Shown here: positions 45,806 through 53,905 of the stretch, in pieces | How positions within the stretch are numbered: position 1 is the stretch's first letter | Layout of the letters: each line of letters begins with the position of its first letter | Notes under the pieces: model-generated | What the model was told of the DNA's origin: nothing | The model's database searches: none | What the model saw: the letters and a program-made list of their open reading frames with translations, nothing else | Translations under genes and position numbers: made by a program | Source: Metabacillus arenae | Lineage (GTDB): Bacteria; Bacillota; Bacilli; Bacillales; Bacillaceae | DNA: 64,000 nucleotides | Direction: 5' to 3' | Assembly: GCF_014773385.1 (NCBI RefSeq) | Contig: NZ_JACXAI010000004.1 | Coordinates: 124,001 to 188,000, forward strand

Positions 45806-45828
45806 GTTATTGATTGATTAATTACTAA
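45806..45828 (+). promoter_or_regulatory. Operator candidate 2, between tetR and SDR genes
   Basis: GTTATTGATTGATTA then ATTACTAA: identical to the 46886 copy over its first 15 bases, with three extra bases before the second half-site. Directly before AAAGGAGAG of the SDR gene. Confidence 0.55.
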
Positions 45829-45847
45829 ATCAAAGGAGAGTTATACA

Positions 45848-46801
45848 ATGGAAAAAGCAATTGTTTTAGGAGCAACAGGCGGAACAGGTCAAGCAATTGT
45901 TTCAGAATTGCTATCCAGGAATATACAGGTTATTGCTTTCGGACGTTCCGAAAATAAATTAAAAGAATTAATGAAAGAGTATAATTCTACACCGCTATTA
46001 ACATATAAGCTGGGCGATATCTTCGATTACAAGACCATCGTAGAGGCAGTAAAAGATGCAGATGTCATATTTCAATGTGCGAATGTCCAATATCATGAAA
46101 TGGCAGAGAAACTCCTTTTACTTGGAGAAAGTGTAATGAAAGCAGCAGATATTTTAGGAAAGAAAATAGTTATAGTAGATGGAATATATGTTTACGGTCA
46201 ACAAGTAGCCAAGGGAGATGAAAGTCATCCAAAACAACCTCATACAAAAAAAGGGAAGATTCGGGTAGAATTTGAAAATTTAATATTTGATAAGAAATGG
46301 AAGAATGCAAAAGCATTAATTGTTAGGTTACCGGACTATTATGGTATAACTTCGCAGAACTCTTATTTACAACCTACATTGACTGGACTGGCAGCAAATA
46401 AAATTTCTGTTTTTATTGGTAATCTAAAAACACCACGAGAATATGTCTATCTACCAGATGCCGCTAAGATGATTGTGGAAATAGCAAACAAAGACGACTC
46501 TTATGGGGAAAATTGGAATATACCTGGGGTTGGATTGATTTCTGGAAAAGAAATAATAAAAATTGCCCGTGAAATTACTGGAAATAGAAAATTAGTCATT
46601 CCATTAAACAAAAATGCAATACGTTTAAGTGGATTGTTTGATCCAGTTATGAAGGAAATAGTAGAAATAATGTACCTTACAGAGAAAGGATTTATTCTAA
46701 GCGGAGAAAAATATGAAAATAGAATAGGTGAAATTGTAGCTACACCTTATAAAGACGGACTAAAAGAAACATTAAATTTCTTAATGGAAAATATAAAATA
46801 A
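45848..46801 (+). CDS. NAD(P)-dependent SDR/epimerase-type protein
   Basis: 317 residues, Rossmann fold. GATGGTGQAIVSELL (about 9-23) is the nucleotide-binding loop; VDGIYVYGQQ and VRLPDYYGI provide the extended-SDR tyrosine context. NmrA/epimerase-like; substrate unknown. ATG 45848 behind AAAGGAGAG. Coupled to the TetR gene, a common arrangement for detoxifying redox enzymes. Confidence 0.82.
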   Translation: MEKAIVLGATGGTGQAIVSELLSRNIQVIAFGRSENKLKELMKEYNSTPLLTYKLGDIFDYKTIVEAVKDADVIFQCANVQYHEMAEKLLLLGESVMKAADILGKKIVIVDGIYVYGQQVAKGDESHPKQPHTKKGKIRVEFENLIFDKKWKNAKALIVRLPDYYGITSQNSYLQPTLTGLAANKISVFIGNLKTPREYVYLPDAAKMIVEIANKDDSYGENWNIPGVGLISGKEIIKIAREITGNRKLVIPLNKNAIRLSGLFDPVMKEIVEIMYLTEKGFILSGEKYENRIGEIVATPYKDGLKETLNFLMENIK

Positions 46802-46885
46802 ATCAGAAGCAGTTCCATTAAAGAAGGTGAAATCCCAACTAAAACTATGAGCTGATAATAATGATTTACTTAATATTGATTATTA

Positions 46886-46905
46886 GTTATTGATTGATTA
46901 CTAAC
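46886..46905 (+). promoter_or_regulatory. Operator candidate 3, downstream of the SDR gene
   Basis: GTTATTGATTGATTACTAAC, exact inverted copy of 45215-45234. It lies 85 bp after the SDR stop and 206 bp before the N-hydroxylase start. Confidence 0.6.
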
Positions 46906-46959
46906 AAATGTATTCCCTACTTAATCATAATTCGATTCTTTTTTACTATTTATTTAAAC

Positions 46960-47004
46960 TGAGTGTTTTAACAAAGGAATTTATTTGGATCACTCACTTT
47001 TTTT
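46960..47004 (+). terminator. Weak terminator after the TetR/SDR cassette
   Basis: TGAGTG (46960-46965) pairs with CACTCA (46991-46996), with a long loop, then CTTTTTTTC. Confidence 0.45.
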
Positions 47005-47111
47005 CAGCATGTTAATAAACTAACTTTTACCTTTTGTACTTAACAAACGGTTTATACGTCAAGAATATAGGGAAAATAATAAAGATTATAGTGTTTTGGA
47101 GGGAGAAAGGT

Positions 47112-48389
47112 ATGTACGATGTCATTGGAGTAGGGATTGGTCCGTTTAATTTAAGCTTAGCTGCGTTGTTAGATGATATCCCGGAGATAGAGGCTCTCTT
47201 TTTTGATAAAACCTCAGAGTTTGTATGGCACCCCGGGATGCTGATTGGCGGAACCGACCTTCAGGTGCCGTTTATAGCAGATTTAGTTACGTTTGCTAAT
47301 CCGCAAAGTAAATATACGTTTTTAAATTATTTGCACCATCATAATCGTCTTTATCAGTTTTTCTTCTTTAATCGATTTGATATTCCCCGGAGGGAGTACA
47401 ATGATTATGCTGCATGGGTGGCTTCAATGCTTAAAAGCTGTCATTTTGGACATGAGGTTATTGATGTGAAAGAAGCTGAGAATTCACATTATGTTGTGAC
47501 AGTCAGCGATCATGAAGGGAATCAGAAAGAATATAAAGCCAAGCATGTTGTTATTGGGACTGGAAATATTCCACTCGTTCCCATTGAATTAGTGCAAACG
47601 AATCGTGATGATGTTTTTCATTCCAGCGAATATTTGTACAAGAAAGAAGGGGTTAAAGAGGCAAAGTCTATTACTGTGATTGGGTCAGGACAAAGCGCAG
47701 CGGAAATCTTTCTGGATCTTCTTCAAGTTCAGAAGGATTATCATTACGAAATTACATGGTTTACTAGGTCTGCTGAATTTCTTCAGTTAGAATCTGCTAA
47801 GCTTGGTCAAGAAGTTTTTTCTCCTGACTATGTGGAGTACTTTCACAAGCTTCCTTTTAAGGAAAGGATGGACGCCCTTCCTCAGTTAGGGCAGCTTCGA
47901 AAAGGAATTGATCCGAATACGCTAAAATCCATTTATGATCAGCTTTATCATCGCTCAGTATCAGTGGAAGAGCAGCCTGTTTACATACAACCGTTAACAG
48001 AAGTATCAAGGATTGAAAAAGCGGAAGACGAATACAAGCTTTCTTGTGAACAATGGCAGGCTAAAAAGGATTTCGATCACTATTCAGAGAAGGTCATACT
48101 GGCTACAGGTTATAAACCAAATATCCCAAGCTGGCTTACCCAATATAAAGACAAGCTTGTGTGGGAAGATGAAAAAAGGTTCAAAGTAGACAATGACTAC
48201 AAGCTTGTATTTAAAGATGATCAAGTCCACAATCTCTATACGTTAACCAATATCGAGCATTCCCACGGGGCAGGCGCAACTAATCTCGGATTATCTGTTT
48301 ACCGGAATACTAAAATTATTAACTCTATATTAGGGAAACAGCATTTTAAAGAGATGAAAAACACAGTCTTCCAGCAATTTTCGCCATAA
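47112..48389 (+). CDS. Lysine/ornithine N-monooxygenase (IucD/SidA/PvdA family)
   Basis: 425 residues. FAD-binding GVGIGPFNLSLAALL (about 6-20), substrate/FAD contact PGMLIGGTDLQVPFIADL-type segment, NADPH site VIGSGQSAAEIFLDLL, and ATGYKPNIPSWL near the end. Such enzymes hydroxylate the side-chain amine of lysine or ornithine in siderophore assembly. No siderophore synthetase gene is adjacent. ATG 47112 behind GGAGGGAGAAAGG; an upstream in-frame TTG at 47034 adds 26 unrelated residues. Confidence 0.88.
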   Translation: MYDVIGVGIGPFNLSLAALLDDIPEIEALFFDKTSEFVWHPGMLIGGTDLQVPFIADLVTFANPQSKYTFLNYLHHHNRLYQFFFFNRFDIPRREYNDYAAWVASMLKSCHFGHEVIDVKEAENSHYVVTVSDHEGNQKEYKAKHVVIGTGNIPLVPIELVQTNRDDVFHSSEYLYKKEGVKEAKSITVIGSGQSAAEIFLDLLQVQKDYHYEITWFTRSAEFLQLESAKLGQEVFSPDYVEYFHKLPFKERMDALPQLGQLRKGIDPNTLKSIYDQLYHRSVSVEEQPVYIQPLTEVSRIEKAEDEYKLSCEQWQAKKDFDHYSEKVILATGYKPNIPSWLTQYKDKLVWEDEKRFKVDNDYKLVFKDDQVHNLYTLTNIEHSHGAGATNLGLSVYRNTKIINSILGKQHFKEMKNTVFQQFSP

Positions 48390-48455
48390 ATCAAGTTTTA
48401 ATTCAGGCTCATCAGGGTAGAGGCATTATAGAAGCATAATAGGAGGTTGTTAATT

Positions 48456-48968
48456 ATGAGTAAAAAAATTGCTGTCGTGATGACTGACCAGTTTGAAGAT
48501 TCTGAATATACGGAGCCGGCCAAGGCGTATAAGGAAGCTGGACATCAAGTAACTGTGATTGAAAAGGAAAAAGGGAATTCAGTGAAAGGCAAACAAGGCG
48601 AAGCTTCTGTAAGTGTAGATGCTGCAATTGATGAGGTGAAACCGGAGGATTTTGATGCATTATTTATTCCTGGCGGCTTTTCGCCAGATATATTAAGGGC
48701 AGATGATAAGTTTGTCAAGTTTGCTAAAAAATTTGTGGATGACAAAAAACCAGTATTTGCAATATGTCACGGACCTCAATTATTAATCACTGCAGAAGCA
48801 TTAAACGGCAGGGATGCTACCGGATATGTTTCCATCCATGTTGATTTAAAAAATGCGGGTGCAACGCTTCACGACAAAGAAGTAGTCGTTTGCGGCAATC
48901 AATTAGTGACAAGCCGTACCCCTGATGATCTGCCAGCGTTTATAAAAGAATCTCTCGCATTACTATAA
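48456..48968 (+). CDS. yfkM: DJ-1/PfpI family protein, YfkM-like
   Basis: 170 residues. Cysteine nucleophile elbow in FAICHGPQLLI (about 100-110) and the family's early Glu/Asp sites. Bacillus subtilis YfkM (general stress protein 18) is the likely orthologue, and this gene opens the yfk-like block. Roles proposed for the family are protein/dicarbonyl deglycation or stress protease; unproven here. ATG 48456 behind AGGAGG. Confidence 0.9.
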   Translation: MSKKIAVVMTDQFEDSEYTEPAKAYKEAGHQVTVIEKEKGNSVKGKQGEASVSVDAAIDEVKPEDFDALFIPGGFSPDILRADDKFVKFAKKFVDDKKPVFAICHGPQLLITAEALNGRDATGYVSIHVDLKNAGATLHDKEVVVCGNQLVTSRTPDDLPAFIKESLALL

Positions 48969-48993
48969 AGCAGCGGATTTTTCTATCAATGAA

Positions 48994-49027
48994 AAAAAGC
49001 AGCCCAATCACTTTAGGGCTGCTTTTT
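48994..49027. terminator. Bidirectional terminator after yfkM
   Basis: AAAAAGCAGCCC (48994-49005) pairs with 49016-49027. It overlaps the stop of the minus-strand small membrane gene, ending both transcripts. Confidence 0.85.
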
Positions 49028-49168
49028 GCTATCATCAGGAATAGGATCAATCCTTACCGCATCCTCTGTGTTAACCCCTGATTTTAAAGCGTAAATAATA
49101 AAAACGATCGCAAAGATAAGAAAAAGTGACAAAACAAAAGTTACAAGCCACCAGCCTAGTATCATCAT
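49013..49168 (-). CDS. Small single-pass membrane protein (51 aa)
   Basis: 51 residues from ATG 49168 behind AAAGGGGGA. One strong hydrophobic helix (LGWWLVTFVLSLFLIFAIVFIIYAL, here at about 4-28) and a polar tail GVNTEDAVRIDPIPDDSKKQP. Not recognised by name; likely a membrane-anchored small protein. It is co-directional with the next gene, yfkK-like, 56 bp upstream. Confidence 0.7.
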   Translation of the reverse strand: MMILGWWLVTFVLSLFLIFAIVFIIYALKSGVNTEDAVRIDPIPDDSKKQP

Positions 49169-49224
49169 AAAAAATCCCCCTTTCCATACACATATATGCA
49201 TGAAAAAAGGGGGACAGAATACTC

Positions 49225-49452
49225 TTATTTTCGCAGGTTGCCTAATTCTTCTACAATGGCTTGCATTTCACTTGGACTAAACGTATTTTTTTTCTTAACA
49301 AGCTCGTAAATATCTTTAAGCTCTTCATACATTTCTTCATTAAAGTGGGAAGGCTTAATGGCTCCGATATTTATGACATTTAACTTTTGCTTAATTTCTT
49401 CAATCATATACTCGACGTTTTCTTTAGACTTTTCTGATAAATTATTCACCAT
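49225..49452 (-). CDS. yfkK: DUF1128 (UPF0435) protein, YfkK-like
   Basis: 75 residues, soluble. Family text [18 protein letters not shown] and [17 protein letters not shown] matches DUF1128/YfkK. Function unknown. ATG 49452 is preferred, 6 bases after GAGAGG; an ATG two codons upstream and a longer reading to 49482 lack such spacing. Keeps the position it has in Bacillus subtilis, just before the tyrosine-phosphatase gene, but transcribed in the opposite direction. Confidence 0.88.
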   Translation of the reverse strand: MVNNLSEKSKENVEYMIEEIKQKLNVINIGAIKPSHFNEEMYEELKDIYELVKKKNTFSPSEMQAIVEELGNLRK

Positions 49453-49633
49453 ACCCATCCTCTCAGGCTCGATTGATTCCACTACCTCTTTATTTCATTA
49501 TTGTAACACGTTTTAACAAAATGATAAGAGTACGTTTTATTTATGACCTTCGTGCTAAAATAAGGTAAACAGTTGAAAAAAACAACTCCGCCATCTAAGA
49601 TTTTAATAAATATAAATATTGGAGGATTTCAAA

Positions 49634-50104
49634 ATGATTAAAGTCCTTTTTGTATGTCTCGGCAATATTTGCCGATCTCCAATGGCCGAAGCAGTTATGA
49701 AAGATTTAATTGAAAAGGAAAATCTTGAATCAAAAATAATCGTCGACTCTGCCGGCACAGGGAATTGGCATATTGGAAACCCGCCCCATGAAGGAACAAG
49801 GGATATTTTAACAAAGAATCAAATTAAGTTTGAAGGATTAACAGCAAGACAAGTCATAAAGGAAGATTTACCGTCCTTTAACTACATTATTGGAATGGAC
49901 ACCGAAAATGTTGGAAATTTACGACGCTTAGCTGGGAACGAAAAGACGGGTTACATTGGGAGGCTGCTTGATTATATCGAGGATTCTGATCAGGTTGATG
50001 TTCCGGACCCTTATTTTACCGGGAATTTTGATGAAGTATATGAGATGGTAACAAGGGGATGCAAAAATCTGCTGGAATATATAAAAAAAGAGAACAAACT
50101 TTAA
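49634..50104 (+). CDS. yfkJ: Low-molecular-weight protein-tyrosine phosphatase, YfkJ-like
   Basis: 156 residues. P-loop CLGNICR (Cys8 to Arg14) at the very start: VLFVCLGNICRSPMAEAVM. The general-acid DPY motif is in VDVPDPYFTG. Dephosphorylates protein phosphotyrosine; in Bacillus subtilis YfkJ is tied to ethanol/stress resistance and spore formation. ATG 49634 behind TTGGAGG. First of yfkJ-yfkI-yfkH. Confidence 0.92.
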   Translation: MIKVLFVCLGNICRSPMAEAVMKDLIEKENLESKIIVDSAGTGNWHIGNPPHEGTRDILTKNQIKFEGLTARQVIKEDLPSFNYIIGMDTENVGNLRRLAGNEKTGYIGRLLDYIEDSDQVDVPDPYFTGNFDEVYEMVTRGCKNLLEYIKKENKL

Positions 50105-50121
50105 AGAAAGGGGCAAGCTAT

Positions 50122-50445
50122 ATGTCAAATGAGAATAGACTAGTAAAGAATATGGTCATTGGAGCAGCTATAGGAGCACTTGTTTCTCTTTTTCATAAAC
50201 CAACAAGAGATCAAGTGATTAGACAAGGAAAAGAAATAAGCGAAAAAACAATTGAATTTTGTAAGGACCCTTCTAAATTAACAAATGAGGTCAAGGAAAA
50301 AGTGGAAGAGGTACGTAAAACGATTGATGAAGTGAGCGGTGACGTCGCATTTGTAAATGAAAAGTTTCAGGAACTTAGAAAAACAACCCCTCAAGTACTT
50401 GAGTTAATCGAGGAAACGAAAGAGAGGTTTTCTAAGAAGGAGTGA
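50122..50445 (+). CDS. yfkI: YtxH-like envelope protein, YfkI-like
   Basis: 107 residues. N-terminal short hydrophobic segment with glycine pattern (MVIGAAIGALVSLFHKPTRDQVIRQG), as in YtxH/GvpP-type proteins, then a long helix (about 35-105). Membrane-associated, role unknown. ATG 50122 behind AAAGGGGC, 17 bp after yfkJ. Same order as the Bacillus subtilis yfkJ-I-H cluster. Confidence 0.82.
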   Translation: MSNENRLVKNMVIGAAIGALVSLFHKPTRDQVIRQGKEISEKTIEFCKDPSKLTNEVKEKVEEVRKTIDEVSGDVAFVNEKFQELRKTTPQVLELIEETKERFSKKE

Positions 50446-50457
50446 GGTGATCTTTGA

Positions 50458-51267
50458 TTGTGGTTACTAAAAGAACTATTCAAACGATTCGCTAATGAAG
50501 AAGTTGCTGGGAATTCAGCAGAAATTGCCTACTTCTTCATGCTGTCACTCTTTCCTTTTTTAATTTTTCTGATTTCATTAGTAGGTTATTTACCATTAGC
50601 CCCAGCAGACATTTTGAACTTGATCAAGCAATATGCTCCTGCTGATACACAACGAATGATTGTTTCGACTTTACAGGAAATATTGAATAAGCAAAACGAC
50701 CGTTTGCTTTATTTTGGAATTATCGCAACCTTACTTTCTGGCTCAAATGGCATAAGTGCTATTGTTCGAGCCTTTAATCGAGCATATGAAGTAAAAGAAA
50801 GCCGATCATTTTTACTTTCTAGAGCAATTTCCATTTTGTTAACAATCGGGATGATCATCGTTTTCATTACCGCTTTGCTGTTACCAGTGTTCGGAAAAGA
50901 GATTGGATTATTTATTTTTACATCCTTTGGCTTTTCAGAATATTTCTTTGATATTTGGAATACAATCCGCTGGTTTTTGAGCGCATTCATCCTTTTTTTT
51001 GTATTTACTGCCTTGTACTTTTTTGCTCCAAATAAACATATGAGTCTGCTGGATGCCCTGCCGGGATCTATGTTTACAACCATTGGCTGGATTGGAATCT
51101 CATCTGTCTTTTCCTACTATGTCAGCAATTTTGGCAATTATAGTGCAACATATGGTAGCATCGGGGGGATCATTGTCTTAATGATTTGGTTTTACCTCAC
51201 TGGAATGATTATTATTTTAGGAGGAGAACTTAACGCTATTTTGTATTTGGGAAAATATAGAAACTAA
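50458..51267 (+). CDS. yfkH: YihY/BrkB family membrane protein, YfkH-like
   Basis: 269 residues, about six membrane segments. YihY family text: NSAEIAYFFMLSLFPFLIFLISLVGY at the start, YGSIGGIIVLMIWFYLTGMIIILGGELNAILY at the end. The family was once misnamed ribonuclease BN; likely a transporter or envelope factor. Start TTG 50458 behind GAGGTGA, 12 bp after yfkI. Confidence 0.9.
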   Translation: MWLLKELFKRFANEEVAGNSAEIAYFFMLSLFPFLIFLISLVGYLPLAPADILNLIKQYAPADTQRMIVSTLQEILNKQNDRLLYFGIIATLLSGSNGISAIVRAFNRAYEVKESRSFLLSRAISILLTIGMIIVFITALLLPVFGKEIGLFIFTSFGFSEYFFDIWNTIRWFLSAFILFFVFTALYFFAPNKHMSLLDALPGSMFTTIGWIGISSVFSYYVSNFGNYSATYGSIGGIIVLMIWFYLTGMIIILGGELNAILYLGKYRN

Positions 51268-51366
51268 TCTTAGAATTTCCTACATAGAGTCCAGATCACT
51301 GTGGGAATTTATGAATGAAGGCACAAAAACCATCGTGTCTTACGAAATTGCCGGAGGGATTTCAGA

Positions 51367-51474
51367 ATGACAAAGCATACGAAAAAAGACGGCAGCCATA
51401 CGAAACAAAATTCAAAAAGCAAACCAAAACATAAAACAAGCGGAAGTGCAAACGGTCAAAACGGCTATCATTAA
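51367..51474 (+). CDS. Small basic protein, possibly spore-associated (35 aa)
   Basis: 35 codons, ATG 51367 behind GGAGGG. Product MTKHTKKDGSHTKQNSKSKP... is dominated by Lys, Thr, Ser, His and Asn with no hydrophobic core, the composition of minor small acid-soluble spore proteins and other DNA-coating peptides. I cannot name a family. Between yfkH and a strong terminator. Confidence 0.55.
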   Translation: MTKHTKKDGSHTKQNSKSKPKHKTSGSANGQNGYH

Positions 51475-51476
51475 AA

Positions 51477-51501
51477 AAAAATCCACCATTGGTGGATTTT
51501 T
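51477..51501. terminator. Bidirectional terminator
   Basis: Perfect 11-bp stem AAAAATCCACC (51477-51487) with 51491-51501, loop ATT. Serves the 35-residue gene and the BH0509-type gene. Confidence 0.85.
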
Positions 51502-51651
51502 TTATTCTCCTGACATTTCCATGTAGTGGTCATATGTTGAGAAATAGATGTGCTCCACTTCGGCATCTGTCATATAAATTAGTGTGTCCTTCTCAATTTT
51601 CCTCATTGTAGAAATAAATTCGATCATATTTTTGCGTTCTTGTCTGCTCAT
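51502..51651 (-). CDS. BH0509 family small protein (49 aa)
   Basis: 49 codons, ATG 51651 behind GAGAGGGGA. Product starts MSRQERKNMIEFISTMRKIE and continues IYMTDAEVEHIYFSTYDHYM, the pattern of a short Bacillaceae family named after Bacillus halodurans BH0509. Function unknown; a helix-rich cytoplasmic protein. Confidence 0.8.
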   Translation of the reverse strand: MSRQERKNMIEFISTMRKIEKDTLIYMTDAEVEHIYFSTYDHYMEMSGE

Positions 51652-51751
51652 AATTATTTCCCCTCTCATTCATTTGTTATAATACAGTTATTTTTATTTG
51701 ATATTATTATATAACAGAATAAATAAATTGTTCAACACTTTTTTAAAAATT

Positions 51752-51836
51752 TTCAGATAAAAAAGACCTGGAACCTCTAACCCATTATCTGTCGTCCTTT
51801 CAGATCTAAGAGTTATTAGTATCCGGGCCTTTATAA
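51752..51836 (-). terminator. Multi-helix terminator of the yfkF-like gene
   Basis: On the minus strand GGCCCGG near 51830 pairs with CCTGGTC-type bases near 51762, enclosing AAGAG/CTCT and CAGAT/ATCTG helices, and ends in a run of T (plus-strand A at 51752-51757). More elaborate than an ordinary hairpin. Confidence 0.5.
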
Positions 51837-51851
51837 ATCTTTTTTCTCTAA

Positions 51852-53039
51852 TCAGGAGGAATGAGAGTTTCCATGTCTTTTGAAAAATTGATAAGCGCTT
51901 CTTTTTTCTCCGAGTAAAGTGATAAAGAATAGCACCAACAACAATGTACTAATTATGAGAAAAAAGCTGATATGATGAAATAGTTGAATGAACATTCCGC
52001 CTGCGTATGGGCCAGCTAAGCTCCCAACGCTAAATGCGATTCCACACATTAGATTTCCGGTAGGAAGTAAGCTTGCCGGCATCAGATCTGTCATATAACT
52101 GATTCCGAGAGAGAAGGTTGAGCCAACAGCCATCCCAGCTGCGAATAAACAAGTAGAAAGTAGGGCAACAGATTCTTCTAAGAAAGAGGCAGTTAAAAAG
52201 CTCGCAAATCCACATACTAAGACAACCATCAAAATGTTTTTTCTGCCCCATTTATCACTTAAAATACCTAAAGGAAGCTGAAAAATAATACCTCCAACTG
52301 CAAAAGAAGTTAGCAAGAGAGATACACTTCCTACATCAAGGCCGATACGAAGCCCATAGATTGGAAAGCTCCCGTTTAATGACGATTCTAAAAAGCCGTA
52401 TCCAAGCGGAGGCAAAAAGGCAACCCATCCATATTTAAGCGCACTTGAAAAACGTTTAAACGTTTGACTAAATGAATTGATCTTAATATGTTGTTCCGGA
52501 AAATCATTGTTTAAGGCAAACAGAAAAGCCCATCCTATTAAACACATAGTCGCTGACATAATAAATGGGAAAGCTTCATTTATACTAACCAGTGGCGTCA
52601 TAAGAGGTCCTGCGGCGAACCCAATTCCGAAGAATAAACCGTATAGTGATATATTTCTGCCTCTTTTGTGTTGTGGTGAAAACGAAGTAATCCAAGTTTG
52701 TGTGCCAAAATGAAGGGCGTGATCCCCTATCCCGATGAGAAGCCTTAAAATAAACCAAAACCAAAACGATTTCCACAGAGGAAACAATGCTAATGAAACA
52801 AGAACCATAAGTCCCCCAATTATAATAACAGGCTTATAGCCGTATTTTCTTAACGGCTGTTCCATAAAAGGGGATACAAGCAGGATGCCGATATATAAAG
52901 CGGTTGCATTTAAACCATTCAGTGAGGATGACAAACCATCATTCTCAAATATAACAGCAATAAGAGGAAGAAGCATGCCCTGAGAGAACCCTGAAATAGC
53001 GACAATGCTAATCAAAATAGAAAATCGAAAAGTTGACAT
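51852..53039 (-). CDS. yfkF: MFS transporter, YfkF-like
   Basis: 395 residues, twelve membrane helices. MFS signatures include GFSQGMLLPLIAVIF in helix 1, RLLIGIGDHALHFG in the region of helix 4, and GILSDKWGRK in the central loop. Probably a drug or metabolite exporter. ATG 53039 behind AAGGAGTGG. Position after yfkH matches the Bacillus subtilis order. Confidence 0.85.
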   Translation of the reverse strand: MSTFRFSILISIVAISGFSQGMLLPLIAVIFENDGLSSSLNGLNATALYIGILLVSPFMEQPLRKYGYKPVIIIGGLMVLVSLALFPLWKSFWFWFILRLLIGIGDHALHFGTQTWITSFSPQHKRGRNISLYGLFFGIGFAAGPLMTPLVSINEAFPFIMSATMCLIGWAFLFALNNDFPEQHIKINSFSQTFKRFSSALKYGWVAFLPPLGYGFLESSLNGSFPIYGLRIGLDVGSVSLLLTSFAVGGIIFQLPLGILSDKWGRKNILMVVLVCGFASFLTASFLEESVALLSTCLFAAGMAVGSTFSLGISYMTDLMPASLLPTGNLMCGIAFSVGSLAGPYAGGMFIQLFHHISFFLIISTLLLVLFFITLLGEKRSAYQFFKRHGNSHSS

Positions 53040-53224
53040 ATGTACATTCCACTCCTTTTCTTCAAGCCCGATAGGAAATTTTTGAAAGAAGCGGGATCAA
53101 ACTGCCAGTCACATAAGTTTGAAGATCAATTCTATACTACTCGCTTTTTGAAGATGTAACAAGATCTTTTATTTGAGAGAAAAATTTCCTAAAATAGAAA
53201 GTAATGATTGAAGAGGTGAGGAAA

Positions 53225-53608
53225 ATGGAATTTAAGATGAAAGAGGCAGGCTTTAAAACAACATTTGAATATGGAGAATTAGAAATTTCCGGTAATGAAG
53301 AGTATGGATTTCGCCCATATCAATTAATGGTCTCATCAATTGCTGTATGCAGTGGCGGTGTACTTCGAAAAATTTTAGAGAAAAAAAGAATGAAAATTGA
53401 AGATATTACAATTAAAGTTGATGTGCAGCGTAACGAAGCAGAAGCGAACCGAATTGAAAAAGTCCATATTCATTTTTTGATTAAAGGGGAGGGACTTGAA
53501 AAAAACAAAATTGAAAAAGCCATGGAGCTGACACGGAAAAATTGTTCAATGGTGCGCTCTGTTGAAGGAAGTATAAACATTCATGAGACGTTTGAGGTTG
53601 TAGAGTAA
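53225..53608 (+). CDS. OsmC/Ohr family protein
   Basis: 127 residues. Two redox cysteines, in SSIAVCSGG (about Cys43) and RKNCSMVRSV (about Cys105), the OsmC pattern for reducing organic hydroperoxides; PYQLMVSSIAVCSGGVL is the family core. ATG 53225 behind GAGGTGAGG; a longer reading starts at 53204. Not part of the yfk order in Bacillus subtilis as I know it. Confidence 0.87.
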   Translation: MEFKMKEAGFKTTFEYGELEISGNEEYGFRPYQLMVSSIAVCSGGVLRKILEKKRMKIEDITIKVDVQRNEAEANRIEKVHIHFLIKGEGLEKNKIEKAMELTRKNCSMVRSVEGSINIHETFEVVE

Positions 53609-53905
53609 AAAAGAAAGGATTATACCGAGATTCTCTTGTCAATAGTCAATATAAGTCTAGATCTTATCGACTAAAAGGTAATGGTTATAAATAATTTCGA
53701 AGGATTTTTCTGAAATAACTGCGTAGTTTGAAATTTAATTGCATCCGATTTTTTTCTAATTGAAACTAAGTGTGTCATAAAAGCTGGTTCCTTCTTAATT
53801 CAGATTAAACCTTGAGGATAAGAAGGGCTTAGCTAATAATTCCTATGCTTTTGGGAACGATTATAATATCCTAAAAAATCAATTCTATTGAAAAAAGGTG
53901 ATACC
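53609..53905. promoter_or_regulatory. Leader region with inverted repeat before yfkE-like gene
   Basis: CCTTCTTA (53790-53797) pairs with TAAGAAGG (53819-53826), flanked by AGCT (53782-53785) and AGCT (53831-53834). It lies 70-120 bases before the antiporter start. No T run, so it may act on RNA stability or ion-dependent control. Confidence 0.4.

Larger units (their letters stand above)
46802..47111. other. Intergenic region before the N-hydroxylase gene
   Basis: 310 bp. Contains operator candidate 3 and a weak hairpin (46960-46996). TGATAATAATGATTT at 46853 is only a partial Fur-box match. No gene seen. Confidence 0.4.

Noticed and set aside
46853-46867. Fur-box-like TGATAATAATGATTT upstream of the N-hydroxylase
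   Set aside because: Only the first half-site matches well and it lies before operator 3 and a terminator, too far to control the gene with confidence.
50709-51083. 124-residue minus-strand open frame inside the YihY-like gene
   Set aside because: Composition mirrors the membrane protein on the other strand; no ribosome site.
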